Below, one piece after another: positions 10,850-22,875 of a DNA stretch of 64,000 nucleotides. The position numbers were made by a program, and so were the translations under genes. The stretch is taken from positions 36,422,003 through 36,486,002 of the forward strand of contig OX578140.1 of the NCBI GenBank assembly GCA_951213105.1. The letters are read 5' to 3'. Each line of letters opens with the position of its first letter. The first letter of the stretch is position 1. The notes beneath the pieces are model-generated. The model was given only the letters and a program-made list of their open reading frames with translations. It searched no databases and was not told where the DNA came from. The DNA comes from Amaurobius ferox (Eukaryota > Arthropoda > Arachnida > Araneae > Amaurobiidae).

Positions 10850-11000
10850 GGACGTTTCAAAGCAGCTTTGGAATATTTAGAAAAGGCTTTTAAGATTAAA
10901 AGCTTTAATGGCTGGAAAAAATGACATGGTTATTTTTTATCGTGTCGGCGGTGTGACATTTTTGTCAATAAAATCTGTTTCTTTTGTAATTTTATTTAAT
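10850..11000 (+). repeat. Dispersed repeat, partner of 12905-13045
   Basis: GAAAAGGCTTTTAAGATTAA and a later GTGACATTTT-TCAATAAAA stretch recur in the same order at 12938-13028. The two copies flank the 11-12.9 kb stretch as direct repeats. Confidence 0.6.
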
Positions 11001-11299
11001 TCATTCACGCACTTTAAAAGGCGGACTACAGCCGTCTGAAAGGGTATTTTTCTGTGTTCGTTCAAATAACTTTTAGGTTTTAATCAGTTTTGCGTGTATT
11101 ATTAGCTTTAAGTCGTTGTGTAACCAGATGAAATTTTTTTCTTCATATTTTAATTAGCGTTCAGAAGAAAAAGTTAACAGTTTAACGTTTTGGCAGGAAT
11201 AGATGGTGACGTAGTTTTAAAAAAAGCTGATATGGGTAGCATTAACATTTGCTGAATATTTTAATTAATTTTTGATGTTAATAACATTTATGGTTGGGG

Positions 11300-12060
11300 T
11301 TTTTCTGACGGAAAAACAGAGCATTACGAAAAATGTAAACACTTCAAACGCTTATACCTTTGAACCTAATAGATGTAAATAATTTTTAACCTAATAGATG
11401 TAAATTATTTTTCTTGTTTTGTCAGAAATATGGTCCAGATTATGAATATATTAAAGTAATTTCAATATTGTAATATTTTTTCGTAAATATCTCCCTAAGG
11501 GAGTGTTCTTTTTTGTTTGTTTATTTTGTTTTTTTCTAACTTTTACTCGAAATATATAGTAAACTAAAAATGATAGATATAAATAGTAAATGATATAAAT
11601 GTGTACTAGAAAATTTAGTATTATAATCTATATTTATTATTAAAAAGAGCTCTTATAGTATTCGAGTAAGTTTCTCGTCAAGTTGAAGATTGAAAATTGT
11701 CTATTTTCAAGTTTGTAATGCTTATATCTCAAAACATAAATGAGCTACCTTTGAACAATAAGCAAGAATTTGTAGCTCTTTGAAAGCCCTACAAGTGCAT
11801 AAGAAAAATATAAATAGTGAGACAAAATTATGTATAAGTACATTTAGTTTCTAAATCTACATTTATTTTTTAAAAAACTCTTTTTAGTTTTCGAGTAATA
11901 GTCGTGTCAAGTTGAAAAAGTATGACCATTTTATGTTTTTCAAATTTGCAATGCTTACATCTAAAAAACTGAAAGTGATAGCTATAAACAATAAGCAATA
12001 ATTTGTAGCTCTTTGAAAATTTTCGAATTTTTTCATTATTTCATGGACAACATAAATCAG
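11300..12060 (+). repeat. Copies of an AT-rich dispersed repeat family
   Basis: Stretches such as CATTACGAAAAATGTAAACA and TTTGTAGCTCTTTGAAA recur twice here and again near 17.4-17.9, 35.9-36.4 and 39.4-39.6 kb. No coding potential. Confidence 0.5.
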
Positions 12061-12496
12061 GAAAAGAGGCACAGCACGCAGGATTTTTACTACCCGCGTT
12101 CAGTGACGAAGTCAACTTGTAATACGCAAGTTTACACCAAATGTCCAAATTTCAAAACGTTTTCGATTAAGTTTCAGAGAAGTTATCGTCGGACAATGCA
12201 CATCAGTGACAGAAGCGCAACAGCCGCAATTTTTGTCCAACCACGTTTAACTACGAACTTAATTTGTAAATCATAAATTTAAAACATATATCTAAATTTC
12301 AACAAATTCTGTTGAGTTTCGGAGGAGTTATTGTCGAACAATTTATATCAGTATAGCAGAGCAAGGGCAGCACGCGCAAGTTGTTTTATCCGACCAATTT
12401 CAACAAAGAATTTACTTGGCCTGTCAAATATAAATTTACACAATACAATACAATACAAATTATAAAAAAAAATTATCTCTCTCTCCCTCTCTGTCT

Positions 12497-12608
<112 letters not shown>

Positions 12609-12904
12609 TACATGTTATTTAACATTTATAGTATTTAAACTATTTTTTTAGTTTGTTTATATATGTGTGTGTTTTACGCACGGAGTTGTCGCTAAAGCTT
12701 ACGGAGCAAGTAGTCAGACAGACAGACAGACAGAGAAACCAACAATCGCAAATCGTCCAACTAAAAGGTTAGAGACTTCGTCATTTTGCAGTCTTCCTTC
12801 AATTATGGAACAAAGAACGCTAGAATCTATTCGTAAAACAAAGGAAGAATTCACAATTGCAGAATTTATCACCAGTATAATTATATACATTTGTTTAAAT
12901 TTCA

Positions 12905-13045
12905 ATAGGTTGTAAGTTTGGAAGCAGCTTTAAAATGTTTAGAAAAGGCTTTTAAGATTAAAAGCTTGAAATGGAGGGAAAGGGGGTAGGTACTCTACAG
13001 TCGCTTGCGTGACATTTTATCAATAAAAGCCGTATTGAAAGTACT
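12905..13045 (+). repeat. Dispersed repeat, partner of 10850-11000
   Basis: This shares GAAAAGGCTTTTAAGATTAA and GTGACATTTTATCAATAAAA with the upstream copy. Confidence 0.6.
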
Positions 13046-13149
13046 TTTGTTTAATTATTTAACGGCACTTTGGAAGAAATAAGATATACTTTTGTAAAAT
13101 TTTTGTTCCATGCTTATTCATCAACTGCTAAGGTATAATCCTTATTATT

Positions 13150-13300
13150 TCCACTACAATGCATAATGCATAGTATGTATAAAGGGAAAGAATTGCATTG
13201 GGACCCAAAATCCTATTTTAAGATTTTGATGTATCTGCACATTTTAAGTATCCCTGAATCAAACATATTTTCAAAAGTGTCTATATATCTATTAGTTTGT
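13150..13300 (+). repeat. Fragment of the ~950-bp repeat family
   Basis: AAAGGGAAAGAATTGCATTG, TATCTGCACATTTT and a following TCTATATATC stretch resemble the start of the repeat at 17.9 kb. It is truncated and diverged. Confidence 0.35.
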
Positions 13301-13932
13301 AGGCAGGATATCTCCTAAACAAGTTGAAAAATTTGGATGAATGCAATGATTTCAATCGCTAAACATACGAAGCCTATTGATATTTTCAATGATTTCAATC
13401 ACTAAACGTCTGAAACATATTGATATTTTCTCAGCTTAGATGACAGGAAAGCCCAACAAATCTTTGAATGTTACAAAAATACATTATTTTTTACACAGGA
13501 TATTTTTTTATTCAAAACAAAATGGCATCGTTTATAAGACGATAACAGGTGCAGTTCTAGAGATATTGTGCTTTTTTTTATCCGGAAAAAATTTAATATA
13601 CTACAAGTTACTGCTTTGTAAGTACTTTTAATTAGAAATAAATGGATACCTTAATTAGATGTTATCATGAGCCCTTTTCGAGATAGTAGAAATATTTGCT
13701 TTTTAATGGTGTGTGCTATCTCATAAAAGAATCAAGGTATTTTCCTGGAATCTGCTACATTTATTTTAAAAAATAACGACAGTAACATGATGATTTTCAG
13801 TGAGATTACATTATAAGAAATCGCTAATCTGCGTTAATTACTTTCCCAAAAAATTAAAATGTGTAATTCTGTATTGGAGGTGTATTCAGTTATGAGAGGA
13901 AATTTATAAACCTTTATATGGTAGCATAAAAT

Positions 13933-14303
13933 GTGTACACTTCATTTTTAACCGAATTGTTAAGCAATTTTATTATTTTTACTCTTGTTGCGAGCCACGA
14001 TTTTTTTAACCTCTTTCGAAAACCGACAAATTCAGTCCTACAACTTAGCCGGCTTCAAATTTCTCCAAAATTCAGCCCAGAGTACACGAGACTGCAATGT
14101 CCAAGTTCATGGTCACGAATCCCGCTTGTAGGGGAGCTTTTCCAAAAATTTGGAATACACTCCCATTGCAGATAACAGTATCTATAAAATTGTCCATAAA
14201 AATATTGTCGCTACCTTCGACCAGAGATATAGGTATTTCACCTCGATGGTTTCGCTACAGGCGTATCCTGCAACTGCGAATTCTACGTTCCGGTGACTTG
14301 TAG
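13933..14303 (+). pseudogene. Possible remnant of a non-LTR retrotransposon C-terminus
   Basis: Two overlapping short frames include FPKIWNTLPLQITVS, which resembles the WNSLP-type motif common near the C-terminus of reverse-transcriptase proteins of jockey/CR1-type LINEs. The frame shifts between the two segments, and no palm-domain motif (YADD-type) is visible. It is directly followed by the TTAA foldback element at 14314. The call is weak and based on one motif. Confidence 0.25.
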
Positions 14304-14313
14304 ACGCTGTTAA

Positions 14314-15068
14314 GGGTGAGCGTCAGTACATTTTCTGCCCTATCCGCGCTTTGTTAACTTTCGCGGCACACATATTTCGCCGAAATTCTGCTCAGTTGCG
14401 AAATATTTTCTTATAGATAAAATGCTATGCTTAGATTATATTAAAACTAAATTTAATACCCAATAAAACATAGAATATATGTTTAATTTTAATTTAAAAT
14501 ATTTTTGGTGCTGCCATCTGTTGTCGTAATTTAATTCATACCGACTATTTTTATTTTTTAATGAACATTTTTAAATGTCTATTCCTTCTAATACGCTATT
14601 AAATACAACAACAGATCATATATAATGCCATAATCACGGAAACGTAATTGAACTTGGACTTGAAGACAAAACTGCAGTCCTCAGTGATGTACATTCAGAT
14701 CCCTTATCAAATTTATAGAATGATAAATTACCTTTTCGTGATTGTGGCATTATTATATATGATCTGTTGTTGTATTTAACACTGTATTAGAAGGAATAGA
14801 TATTTAAAAATGTTCATTAGAAAATAAAAATAATCGGTATGAATTAAATTACGACAACAGATGGCAGCACCAAAAATATTTTGGATCAAAATAAAAAATA
14901 TATTCTATGTTTTTTGGGGCATTAAATTCAGTTTTAATATAATCTAAGCATTGCATTTTATCTTTCAGAAAATATTTCGCAACTGTTTGAGCAGAATTTC
15001 GGCGAAATATGTGTGCCGCGAAAGTTAACAAAGCGCGGATAGGGCAGAAAATTTACTGACGCTCACCC
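14314..15068. mobile_element. 755-bp TTAA-flanked foldback element with ~335-bp arms
   Basis: It is flanked by TTAA at 14310-14313 and 15069-15072. The ends read GGGTGAGCGTCAGTA and its inverse. The arms, about 14314-14648 and 14732-15068, are nearly identical inverted copies, with a loop of about 80 bp between them. The arms include CTATCCGCGCTTTGTTAACT and GGTGCTGCCATCTGTTGTCG. The target and end sequence fit a non-autonomous piggyBac-like element. It is a different family from the 9.5-kb MITE. No transposase is present. Confidence 0.8.
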
Positions 15069-15072
15069 TTAA

Positions 15073-15140
15073 AGTATACTTTAGCCTACAAGCTGTTTAG
15101 GTACTTTAGCCTACAAGCTATTAAGGTACTTTAACAAGCA
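15073..15140 (+). repeat. Short tandem repeat
   Basis: GTACTTTAGCCTACAAGCT is repeated with small changes about three times, beside the foldback element. Confidence 0.6.
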
Positions 15141-15849
15141 TTGAATGTGTCTCTTTGTCACAGGCCCAGATAGTGGGGATTTTTGCCATATTTGCTTTCA
15201 TATGTGCGTTCCTGTTGGCGATTCTTGCTCATTAAACAATACTTTTTCGAACGGCATGGTCACTTTTCTAAAGATAAACCTAACGTGTACATTTCTGAAC
15301 ATTTCCTTGCAAAGTTATTGGGGACTTAAGGACTTTCTCTTGAACGCTGTATGTTCGGAGGATCTTAATTTTCGAGAAAACAATATTTTGTTTATTAAAA
15401 TGTATGAGAATATATTAAATATTGCTTTGACCACCTTAAGAGGATAATTTGGGCTTGGAAATCCTATAGATCAGATATCATTCTGCGCGTTGTATGAAAG
15501 AAAACAATGCATATGGGTACTCTTTAAGTCACCGTAAAATTAACTGAAGAGTGGCTCAACTCAACTTTCTCATACCAAAATCCAGTTTTAACCCTTTCGC
15601 GACGAAGGAAATACCCATCATTAAGTGGGTCCTCGTGCCATTAGTGCACACCGTACACGTTAATTACTTTACTTTTAACTATGATACTCCACAAAAAGGT
15701 AGAAAGCAAATACACTTTACTCGTGTCAAGTATTTTTTTCCTGTGCGCTAGTTAAATGCGTGGTGTCCGATGCGACGCATTTAGTGGATGCCGGATCTAA
15801 CCGGAGATAGTCGTGAAACAGTAAAGTAGATTGTTAGATATATATATAT

Positions 15850-15985
15850 ATAGGGTGTCCAGAAAGTTCCGGAACGGCGCACTATCTCGAGAAATACACT
15901 TTGGATCAAAAAATAAAAAAACACGTATTCAATATTTTTCGAAAAGCTATCGAATGATACCAAAATTGACCCCCCCCCCCCCCTT
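15850..15985 (+). repeat. Possible DNA-transposon end followed by a C-run
   Basis: AGGGTGTCCAGAAAGTTCCG opens the stretch, a motif often found at ends of arthropod repeats. A poly-C run of about 16 lies at 15969. A similar GGGTCCAGAAAGTTGC occurs at 55411. No second terminus was found. Confidence 0.3.
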
Positions 15986-16026
15986 TACCAAAATTGACTG
16001 GTACCCCTACCAATTGACTGGTACCT

Positions 16027-16078
16027 CTATCAATTGACCCCTCCCCCCAGGAGAGGGGAAGGGTCAATTGATAGGGGT
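16027..16078. repeat. Short perfect-armed hairpin
   Basis: CTATCAATTGACCCCTCCCC and its inverse (CCCTTCCCC-type arm ending AATTGATAGGGG) flank a few bases. Confidence 0.65.
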
Positions 16079-16119
16079 ATCATATATACAGGATGTCCCA
16101 AAAACATTGACCTCGGCTT

Positions 16120-16960
16120 TTATTCCTTAAATATTGATCTTAGACATATATAATAAATTACAAAGATGCGTAAAAAAAGGTACAGAATTTTATGAAACCG
16201 ATTAAAATTTCAAGCGAATTCAATTTTAAGAAATACAAAATTTAAAATTTTATTCCGTCCCCGTACAAAAATATTTCCAGTGAGTAAAATGTGCCTCATA
16301 CACTAATAAGGTGATGTGCAAAATTTCAGCATTTTATCATAAAAAGTCCCAGAGATTTGAAAAGACAAAATTGCTGACTTAAACCACTTTTCGGTGCATC
16401 GACATGGGTTCTCAGAGGGAAAAATCATGTCGGCAGATCACGTTTCAGCGGTCATACACAAATTACGAAAGAAAACAATGATTACATACATAAATAATAA
16501 TTTTGCTATTTATTGGTACAAAAGTAACTACACTGTGTAGAAATAATAACTTTACACAAAGATTACAAAGCTTGTTCAAAATGTCTTCCATCCATGCCAC
16601 AGATCCATTAAAGATAAGAGGCAGATATTATTTTCCTACGATGCATTTCTGCGTTGCGTCACTTGCACTCTTGTAAACATTTTCATTGTAAATTGTGATT
16701 AATCCCTCACCAACTTTGTTTAAACATATCTCTGAAACTTTTTATGATAAAATGCTGAAATTGTATGCATCACCTTATTAGTGTATGGAGCGCATTTTAC
16801 TCATTGGAAATGTTTTTGCACGGGGACCGTATAAAAATTTAAATTTTGTATTTCTTCAAATTTGTCCCCTGAAAATGTTTATCGATTTCATTAAATTCTG
16901 TTTAACAAATAGCATACTAAAAGTAAATATTCTTGTATATGATTATATAACCAATTTAAA
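16120..16960. repeat. Inverted repeat or foldback element
   Basis: A left arm of about 200 bp (16150-16350) and a right arm (16725-16945) are inverted copies. Examples are TTTATCATAAAAAGTCCCAG against its inverse near 16735, and the shared AATAAGGTGATG / CATCACCTTATT. The arms carry many substitutions. About 375 bp of unrelated sequence lies between them. The upstream GGATGTCCCAAAAACATTGA (16091) may be the outer end. Confidence 0.6.
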
Positions 16961-17924
16961 GCCTATTGAAATTGAATAAGTAACTGAATTTTGTACGGCG
17001 CTTTGCTGCCCTACCCTTTCAGTTACAAATATAATTGTCCAAATGGATATATAGTATATATATATATAGTATATATGTATATATAATTTTATGTGTGTGT
17101 GTGTGTGTGCTGATTTTGCAAGAAAATTATTGAAAAATCTATATCACTAATCCAAATGATCACAATTATAGCATGTTACCCTGCAATTTAAAGGACTAGA
17201 AAAAAATCTTTCGATTGATATCAAATTTGACAATGGACCTCTCGGATGGGGGTAATGACGTCACTAACACAAAAATGTATCCCTGGTATTTTTCATTAAA
17301 AACGATACACTGCAGAATTTCGCGGGCTTTAGCTCAATTTCTTATATATTTTTTGCAACAGAGTGAATATTTTGAAATTTTTTATTTCGAAAAATATAAA
17401 AATTTATCCGAGCTAATGTTTGCTTCACTCTGCTTACTTTCACTCGGAATACTATTTAAACGTTAAGAGATGAGATATAAATAACAAATGGGAAATCCAA
17501 TTTCTAGATAAAATATTTGTTTTTGCAAAGCTTATATAGTTTTCGGCAGATCGTTTTGTCAGGTTGAAGAAAATTGGAATTTTTCCGTTTATAAATTTTG
17601 TAGGGCTTATTTCTTAAAACTAAAAGTGATAGTAAACAAAAAATGGTAGCATTTTAAAATCCCTACAAAGATATATAATTGGATTTTTAATCGAATTCTT
17701 AGTTTTCTAAATAGAGTATGACTTAGATATTTAAATATTTTCGACTATTTTTGAAAGGTGGTTCAAATTTTGATAGTTTATCTAGCTATGAACAGTAAAT
17801 AAGCAATTTGTAGTCCTGTGAAAGTCCTATGAAGACTGAAAACAGCGAATAAGAATGAAATTTATTGGAGTTTTATTTTACAACACGTTATTCACATAAA
17901 ACTAGTTTAACTTCTTGAACCTCT

Positions 17925-18885
17925 GCCGATTTTTTACTTTCCCTACAATGCATGGTAATGTATAGGGAAAAGAATTGGAATCATGTCGAACATCGAGACT
18001 CGAGTTTTCGACGAATCTACACATTTTGGTACCTCTGGAATACAAAAAAAAAACTATTTTTAGCATGATGTGTGTGTGTGTGTGTGTGCAATATATGTAT
18101 CCACTCTAATTCAAAAACTAACTGACCGAATTTCATAAAATTTTATAGATTCACTTGTAAATGCTGATTAGATTTTGGTACAATTCGGAATAAAAGAACC
18201 TGCTTTTTTTTCGAAATAATTTGCAATAATAGCATGTACTCAATCCAGCTAACAGCTAATTAACCAAATTTCACAAAATTTGGTAAATAAGTCACTTGTG
18301 GGTTAGCTTGGTGCTGACTAGATTTTGGTACGATTTGTAAGAAAAGAAAATGCTTTTTTCTTACGAAATGGCTTGCAAATATCGTAAATATCTAAAATAA
18401 AAGACTACGTTATGTTCAAATATATCAATTAAATGCTTGTTTTCATAAGCGATTTTTCCGACAAAAAGAATGAGACCAATCCCATTACTCTGGGACTAAC
18501 CGTTCTCGAGATATTTTAGTTTCTTTTCGATTTTGCTACTCCACCTTTGAAAATATGTCCAGATAACATATAAAGACGAAAATTAAATTAAAAATTCAAA
18601 TTCAGTGTTATTTTGAGCAATAAAATTTAATTTAATGTTAAAGAAATAAAGAGAAGAAAATCCCAATCCCATTACTCTGGGACTAACCGTTCTCGAGATA
18701 TTTTAGTTTCTTTTCGTTTTTGCTACTCCACCTTTGAAAATATGTCCAGATAACATATAAAAAAGAAAATTGAATTAAAACTTTAAATTCAGTTTTATTT
18801 TGAGCAACAAAATTTAATTTAATGAATTGTTAAAGATATACAGAGAAGATGAATTTAAGTTTGTAGGGAAAGTCATATGCTGCCC
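17925..18885 (+). repeat. ~950-bp repeat, copy 1, with an internal ~186-bp duplication
   Basis: The unit starts TTTACTTTCCCTACAATGCA and runs through a TG run near 18068 and GATTAGATTTTGGTACAATT. It ends with AAGTCATATGCTGCCC at 18870. Within it, CCCATTACTCTGGGACTAAC and the following ~186 bp occur twice (from about 18480 and 18668). The next unit starts at once, so the copies are in tandem. Confidence 0.7.
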
Positions 18886-19273
18886 ATATCAGATTTTTTA
18901 CTTTCCCCATGAAACATGGTAATGTATAGGGAAAGAATTGGAATCATTTCGAAAATCGCAACTCGAGTTTTCGACAGATTTACACTTTTGGGGACGTCTA
19001 GAATACGAAAAATAAAATTTAGCGTGACGTCTGTGTATGTGTGTGTGTGTGCAATGTATGTATCCACTCTAACTCAAAAACTAATAAATCAAATTTCATA
19101 ACATTTTGTACGTAATAAGTAACTTGTGGATTATCCTGGTGCTAATTAGATTTTGGTACGATTAAGAATAAAATAATCTGCCTTTTTTGCGAAATGGCCC
19201 GCAAAATCGAATGTATCCACTTTAACTAACAAACTTGTTGATCCAAATTTCATACAATTTCGTAGATAAGTTT
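18886..19273 (+). repeat. ~950-bp repeat, copy 2, left part
   Basis: This restarts with TTTACTTTCCCCATGAAACA and follows copy 1 closely, with TCGAGTTTTCGACAGATTTA and a TG run. It is broken at AGATAAGTTT by the insertion at 19274-21251 and resumes at 21262. Confidence 0.75.
19264..19273. repeat. Left 10-bp duplication of the GC-rich insertion
   Basis: AGATAAGTTT recurs exactly at 21252-21261. The surrounding repeat copies show only one such site in this position. Confidence 0.7.
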
Positions 19274-21251
19274 ACTACGAAACAGCAATGTGGGGACCTG
19301 TTCCACCGACACGGCCTACAGGTTTTGTTTCCCCACCGCTAAGAGTCGTCCACAGACGACCCGGCTGAGGTCCGAAGAGGCAGGATGGTAAAAAAAGCCA
19401 GTCGGAGTGACCAAGACAGGACAAACGCCAGGAGCAGACAGAACAGCAGAAGGACCGTTAACCACACACACCACGCCCAGAAGGCCGCCGAGAAAAGTGA
19501 TGATTGCTCAGGATGCCTCAAGGGAGCCTCCCTTAATTGAGGAGACTTGAGCGAAGACGCCCCAACTCCAAAAGGAGTACGGGGGCACACCAAAAGAGCG
19601 AGAATGAAGGAATTCATTTGCAGAAACCGACCTAAAGTGAAAGAAGAAGAGCCAGGTATATGGCAACAACAGTATGATTTTTGATTTCGCAGAGAATTCC
19701 GACTTTCTACCCCTCGGTAGTTATGCAATGGCAGCATACAACTTAAAGAGGCGCCGTCGTAACCCAGACTTAAACCTGTGCTGCCAGGCTAGCTTAACCT
19801 AAGAAAAAAGGGGGGGGGGGGAGAGGAAGGAGATTGGGCAAAGCAAAACATGGCCGGGAGGAGAAACATCTCAAGTCAAAGAGCACAGCCCGAGGGGGGC
19901 AGAGAAGCCGAGGAAGAAAATGTAACTAGAGACTGGGACTTAGGCTAGTTACTAAAACTAAGAAGGGCAATCGGAACAAATCGAGACTACAGCTAAGAGA
20001 ACAGAGAGAACTCATGCTACAAGGGCTACGAAAGCTAAGTAACTAAGCTACGAGAAAAAGAACTAAAGCTAAGACAGACAAGGGACGGGCGCTAAACAAG
20101 GGGAGACTAAGGCTAAAGAAGGGAAGGAACCCCAAGTAGGAGGCTCGAACAAGAAAGGAACCCAGAATGGAGAAGGCCCAAAGAGGAAGGTGCAAACGCC
20201 GGGAAGGCGAAGAACAAACAGTGAGAATAGGAAGCCTAAAAAGAAAAAAGAAGAAGCTACAGCTAAAGAGAGACGCTACATACTACTAACTACAAGCTAG
20301 GACGGGCGCATGGCGAGCGGCCACACAGAACCACCTACCCAGGAACTTGAGCGCCGACCAGAGGAGCTGAAAGGGAACGGTTAAAAAGGGGCTCGAGTCA
20401 GGGCCTGCAGATGCCAAGACCAACTCGGGCGACCACACCACCTACCAAACACCTCCTAAAGCTGAGCAGTTCCGATTCAAGGAGGTGGCCGTCTTCATTC
20501 TGAAAAAGCGGGTAGAAGAACCTTTATACCTAGGGAGAGGAATGACTCCTAAAAGGGCGCTGAAAGGGAAGAAACGACTAGAGCTGATAATGAAAAGTTA
20601 AGAACCCGAAGTAGAGCAGTGCTTTAATCCCAAACAACACCACTGGGGTGAATACACCAAACGAACGGAGGCCAGGACAATACCCCGACAGCGCGAGAGA
20701 AACACATATCGCTCCCGAGAACCAAACATAAATGTCCACTGCTAAGGTGGGGAAGAAACCAGGGCCACTCTGGCCACAGGGACAATACCCTTACTTGAAC
20801 ACAGGGCAATGGGAACCAACAGGGTTCCAGAGATACACTGGGAAACCTTGGCCACTGCTTCGGTGGCCTAACACAAAAGAACAGCTGGGACAATCCCTGG
20901 ACAGAAAGAAGCTTGCATGGGACCCAAAACCTGAAAGAGAACACTGGCCACAACTTCGGTGGCTACATACAAGTTAACAACTGGGACAGTCCCCCAGGAA
21001 AAAGCAGACGAGGGAACAGGACCTAAAAGAGAACCCAAGAAGCCCCGCTGGCGGAAGAGGAGGAAGAGAGAGGGTTGCCAACGAGGAGAGAAAGAAGAGG
21101 AAGAGAGGAGAAAGAAGAGAAAAACCTACAAAAGTAGGGAACACCAGAGGGAAAGATCCTCCGGTGTCGGAGTGCCTGTCAAAAGTAGAGGTCCTCTCTG
21201 AAACCAGGTGGGAACTACCTTCCACCGATTCCCATCCACATCCTCCCCTGC
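19274..21251. mobile_element. GC/purine-rich insertion of unknown type, 1,978 bp
   Basis: This block interrupts copy 2 of the ~950-bp repeat and is flanked by the 10-bp duplication AGATAAGTTT. Its base composition differs sharply from the AT-rich surroundings: it is GC-rich, and its + strand is dominated by A and G, with many GCTAAG and GAAAG runs. It has no terminal inverted repeats, no poly-A tail and no coding sequence I recognise. The ends share a loose direct similarity (GTGGGGACCTGTTCCACCG near 19291; GGTGGGAACTACCTTCCACC near 21207). It could be a non-autonomous retroelement, a LINE 5' region or a retroposed non-coding RNA. I cannot decide. Confidence 0.6.
20850..20963 (+). ncRNA. Repeated GGCCAC...GTGGC stem-loops inside the insertion
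   Basis: Two hairpins, GGCCACTGCTTCGGTGGCC at 20850-20868 and GCCACAACTTCGGTGGC at 20947-20963, share their stem and a CTTCG loop. They sit 96 bp apart in a short internal duplication (GGGACAATCCCTGG and GGGACAGTCCCCCAGG recur too). This suggests RNA structure, but transcription is not shown. Confidence 0.35.
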
Positions 21252-21261
21252 AGATAAGTTT

Positions 21262-21620
21262 GTTAGTGGGTTACCATGGTGCTGATTAGATTTTGGTACG
21301 ATTCGAAAAAAGAGAACCTGCCTTTTTTTGTGAAGTGGCCCGCAAAAACCATCAAAATATAAAATGAAAGACTACGTATGCTCAAATGTATCAATTAAAT
21401 GCTTGACGATGAAAAAAAGTAAGACCAACCCCATTAATCTAGCGCTAGCCGTTCTCGAGATATTTTAGTTTTTTCACATTTTTGCTACGCTGGTTTTGAA
21501 AATACATTCAGTTACCAAATGAAAACGATATAAAAGTGCAAATGATAGAAAAATACAAATTGGGTGTTATTTCAAATAATTACGCGTGTTACTTCGTGCA
21601 ATTAAACTCAATTTTTTTTA
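21262..21620 (+). repeat. ~950-bp repeat, copy 2, right part
   Basis: The sequence resumes after the insertion with GTTAGTGGGTTACCATGGTG, GATTAGATTTTGGTACGATT and CCGTTCTCGAGATATTTTAG, as in copy 1 after the same landmark. Beyond about 21600 the similarity fades into AT-rich DNA. Confidence 0.65.
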
Positions 21621-22234
21621 ATAACCTTTAATCTTGTATGTCTAACAACGCTCCTAATTTAAAGTCTCTTAATCCTGAGCAAGTTATTTAATAATTATTC
21701 TTAAAATACTTAAGCTTATTTTGTTTTTCTCGTCCTTAAATTTCGCCGTGTACGTTATTATTCAATGAATTAAGCTTATATTTTTCTTTAATTGATAAAT
21801 CAAAAAGAAACAGTTCCAGTACATAATGTGTATATCCTGTGTATTGGCACTTTAAAAAATATAATGAAATTACTCATTATTTTTCGAATACTTATCTCGT
21901 ATTTTTAAATGGCGTTTCTATTAAAATTGAATCTTCTTCTCTTGAATAATTTGTGCTCTCTTAAATCTGTTATTAAATGGACATTTTAAAATTATTTACA
22001 AAAGCCGATTAAATCGGAATTATAAAAGTCTGGTTGATAGGATTTCTTTTCTGTTTAGATGCACATTTTTAAAGCAATTCGTATTGATTAGCTGCATTCG
22101 CATAAAAAAGTGTTGGAAAAGTAAAGTGTTGGAAATTTAGATTAAACACCAAGATTATTCGATGCAATTTCAGTTCTCAATTATACGCCGGCGAACTTAT
22201 ACCTATTTTATTGTGAACATAAATTTAAGCCTAA

Positions 22235-22875
22235 AGACTATTTATCACTTTCTCTGTAGTGCATGGTAATGTATAAGAAAAGTATCGGAATTGTGGCGGA
22301 AGTCGGAACTCTTGAGTTTTCGATGGATCTACACATTTCGAGCACTCTAAAACACGAAACACCTCTTATAACGTGGCGTCTGTGCGTGTCTGCCCGTGCA
22401 ATGTTTGTATCCACTTTAACTCAACTATTCGACGAAATTTCTCAAAATTTGGTAGGTAAGTCTCTTGTGGATGAATCTGTTGCTGATTTGATTTTTTTGC
22501 AATTCGAAAAAATAGAACCTCAAACGTCGTCGAAATATTGAAAAAAAAAACTAATTATACTTAAATGTGTGGATTATATGCTTGTTTTATGCGTATTTTT
22601 TTTATGGAGAAAAAAAATAAACCCAACTCACCACTCTAAAATTAATCGTTCTCAAAATATATTAGTTTTTTTTATCATTTTTTCAACGCTGCCACTTGAA
22701 AATACTGCCGGCCGCCAAATGAAAACGAAAATTGAATTAAAGCTGATAATTCGGTGCAATTTTAAATAAATGTCTACATAATTTTGTGCAATTAGACTCA
22801 TTGCATTATGAAAAGAAGAGAAAATGAGTTTCAGTCTGTAAGGAAAGTCATATGCTGCCCAAAACAGATTTTTTG
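22235..22875 (+). repeat. ~950-bp repeat, copy 3
   Basis: It starts near CACTTTCTCTGTAGTGCATG. It has AAGTATCGGAATTGTGGCGG, CTCAAAATTTGGTAGGTAAG (empty-site equivalent of the 19264 target) and ends with AAGTCATATGCTGCCC near 22845. Confidence 0.65.

Noticed and set aside
19339..19737. 132-codon frame on the minus strand inside the GC-rich insertion
   Set aside because: No domain, biased composition from the purine/pyrimidine skew, and overlapping frames of similar length exist on the other strand.
20624..21225. Further frames on both strands in the GC-rich insertion
   Set aside because: GC-rich DNA has few stop codons; no start context or motif was recognised.
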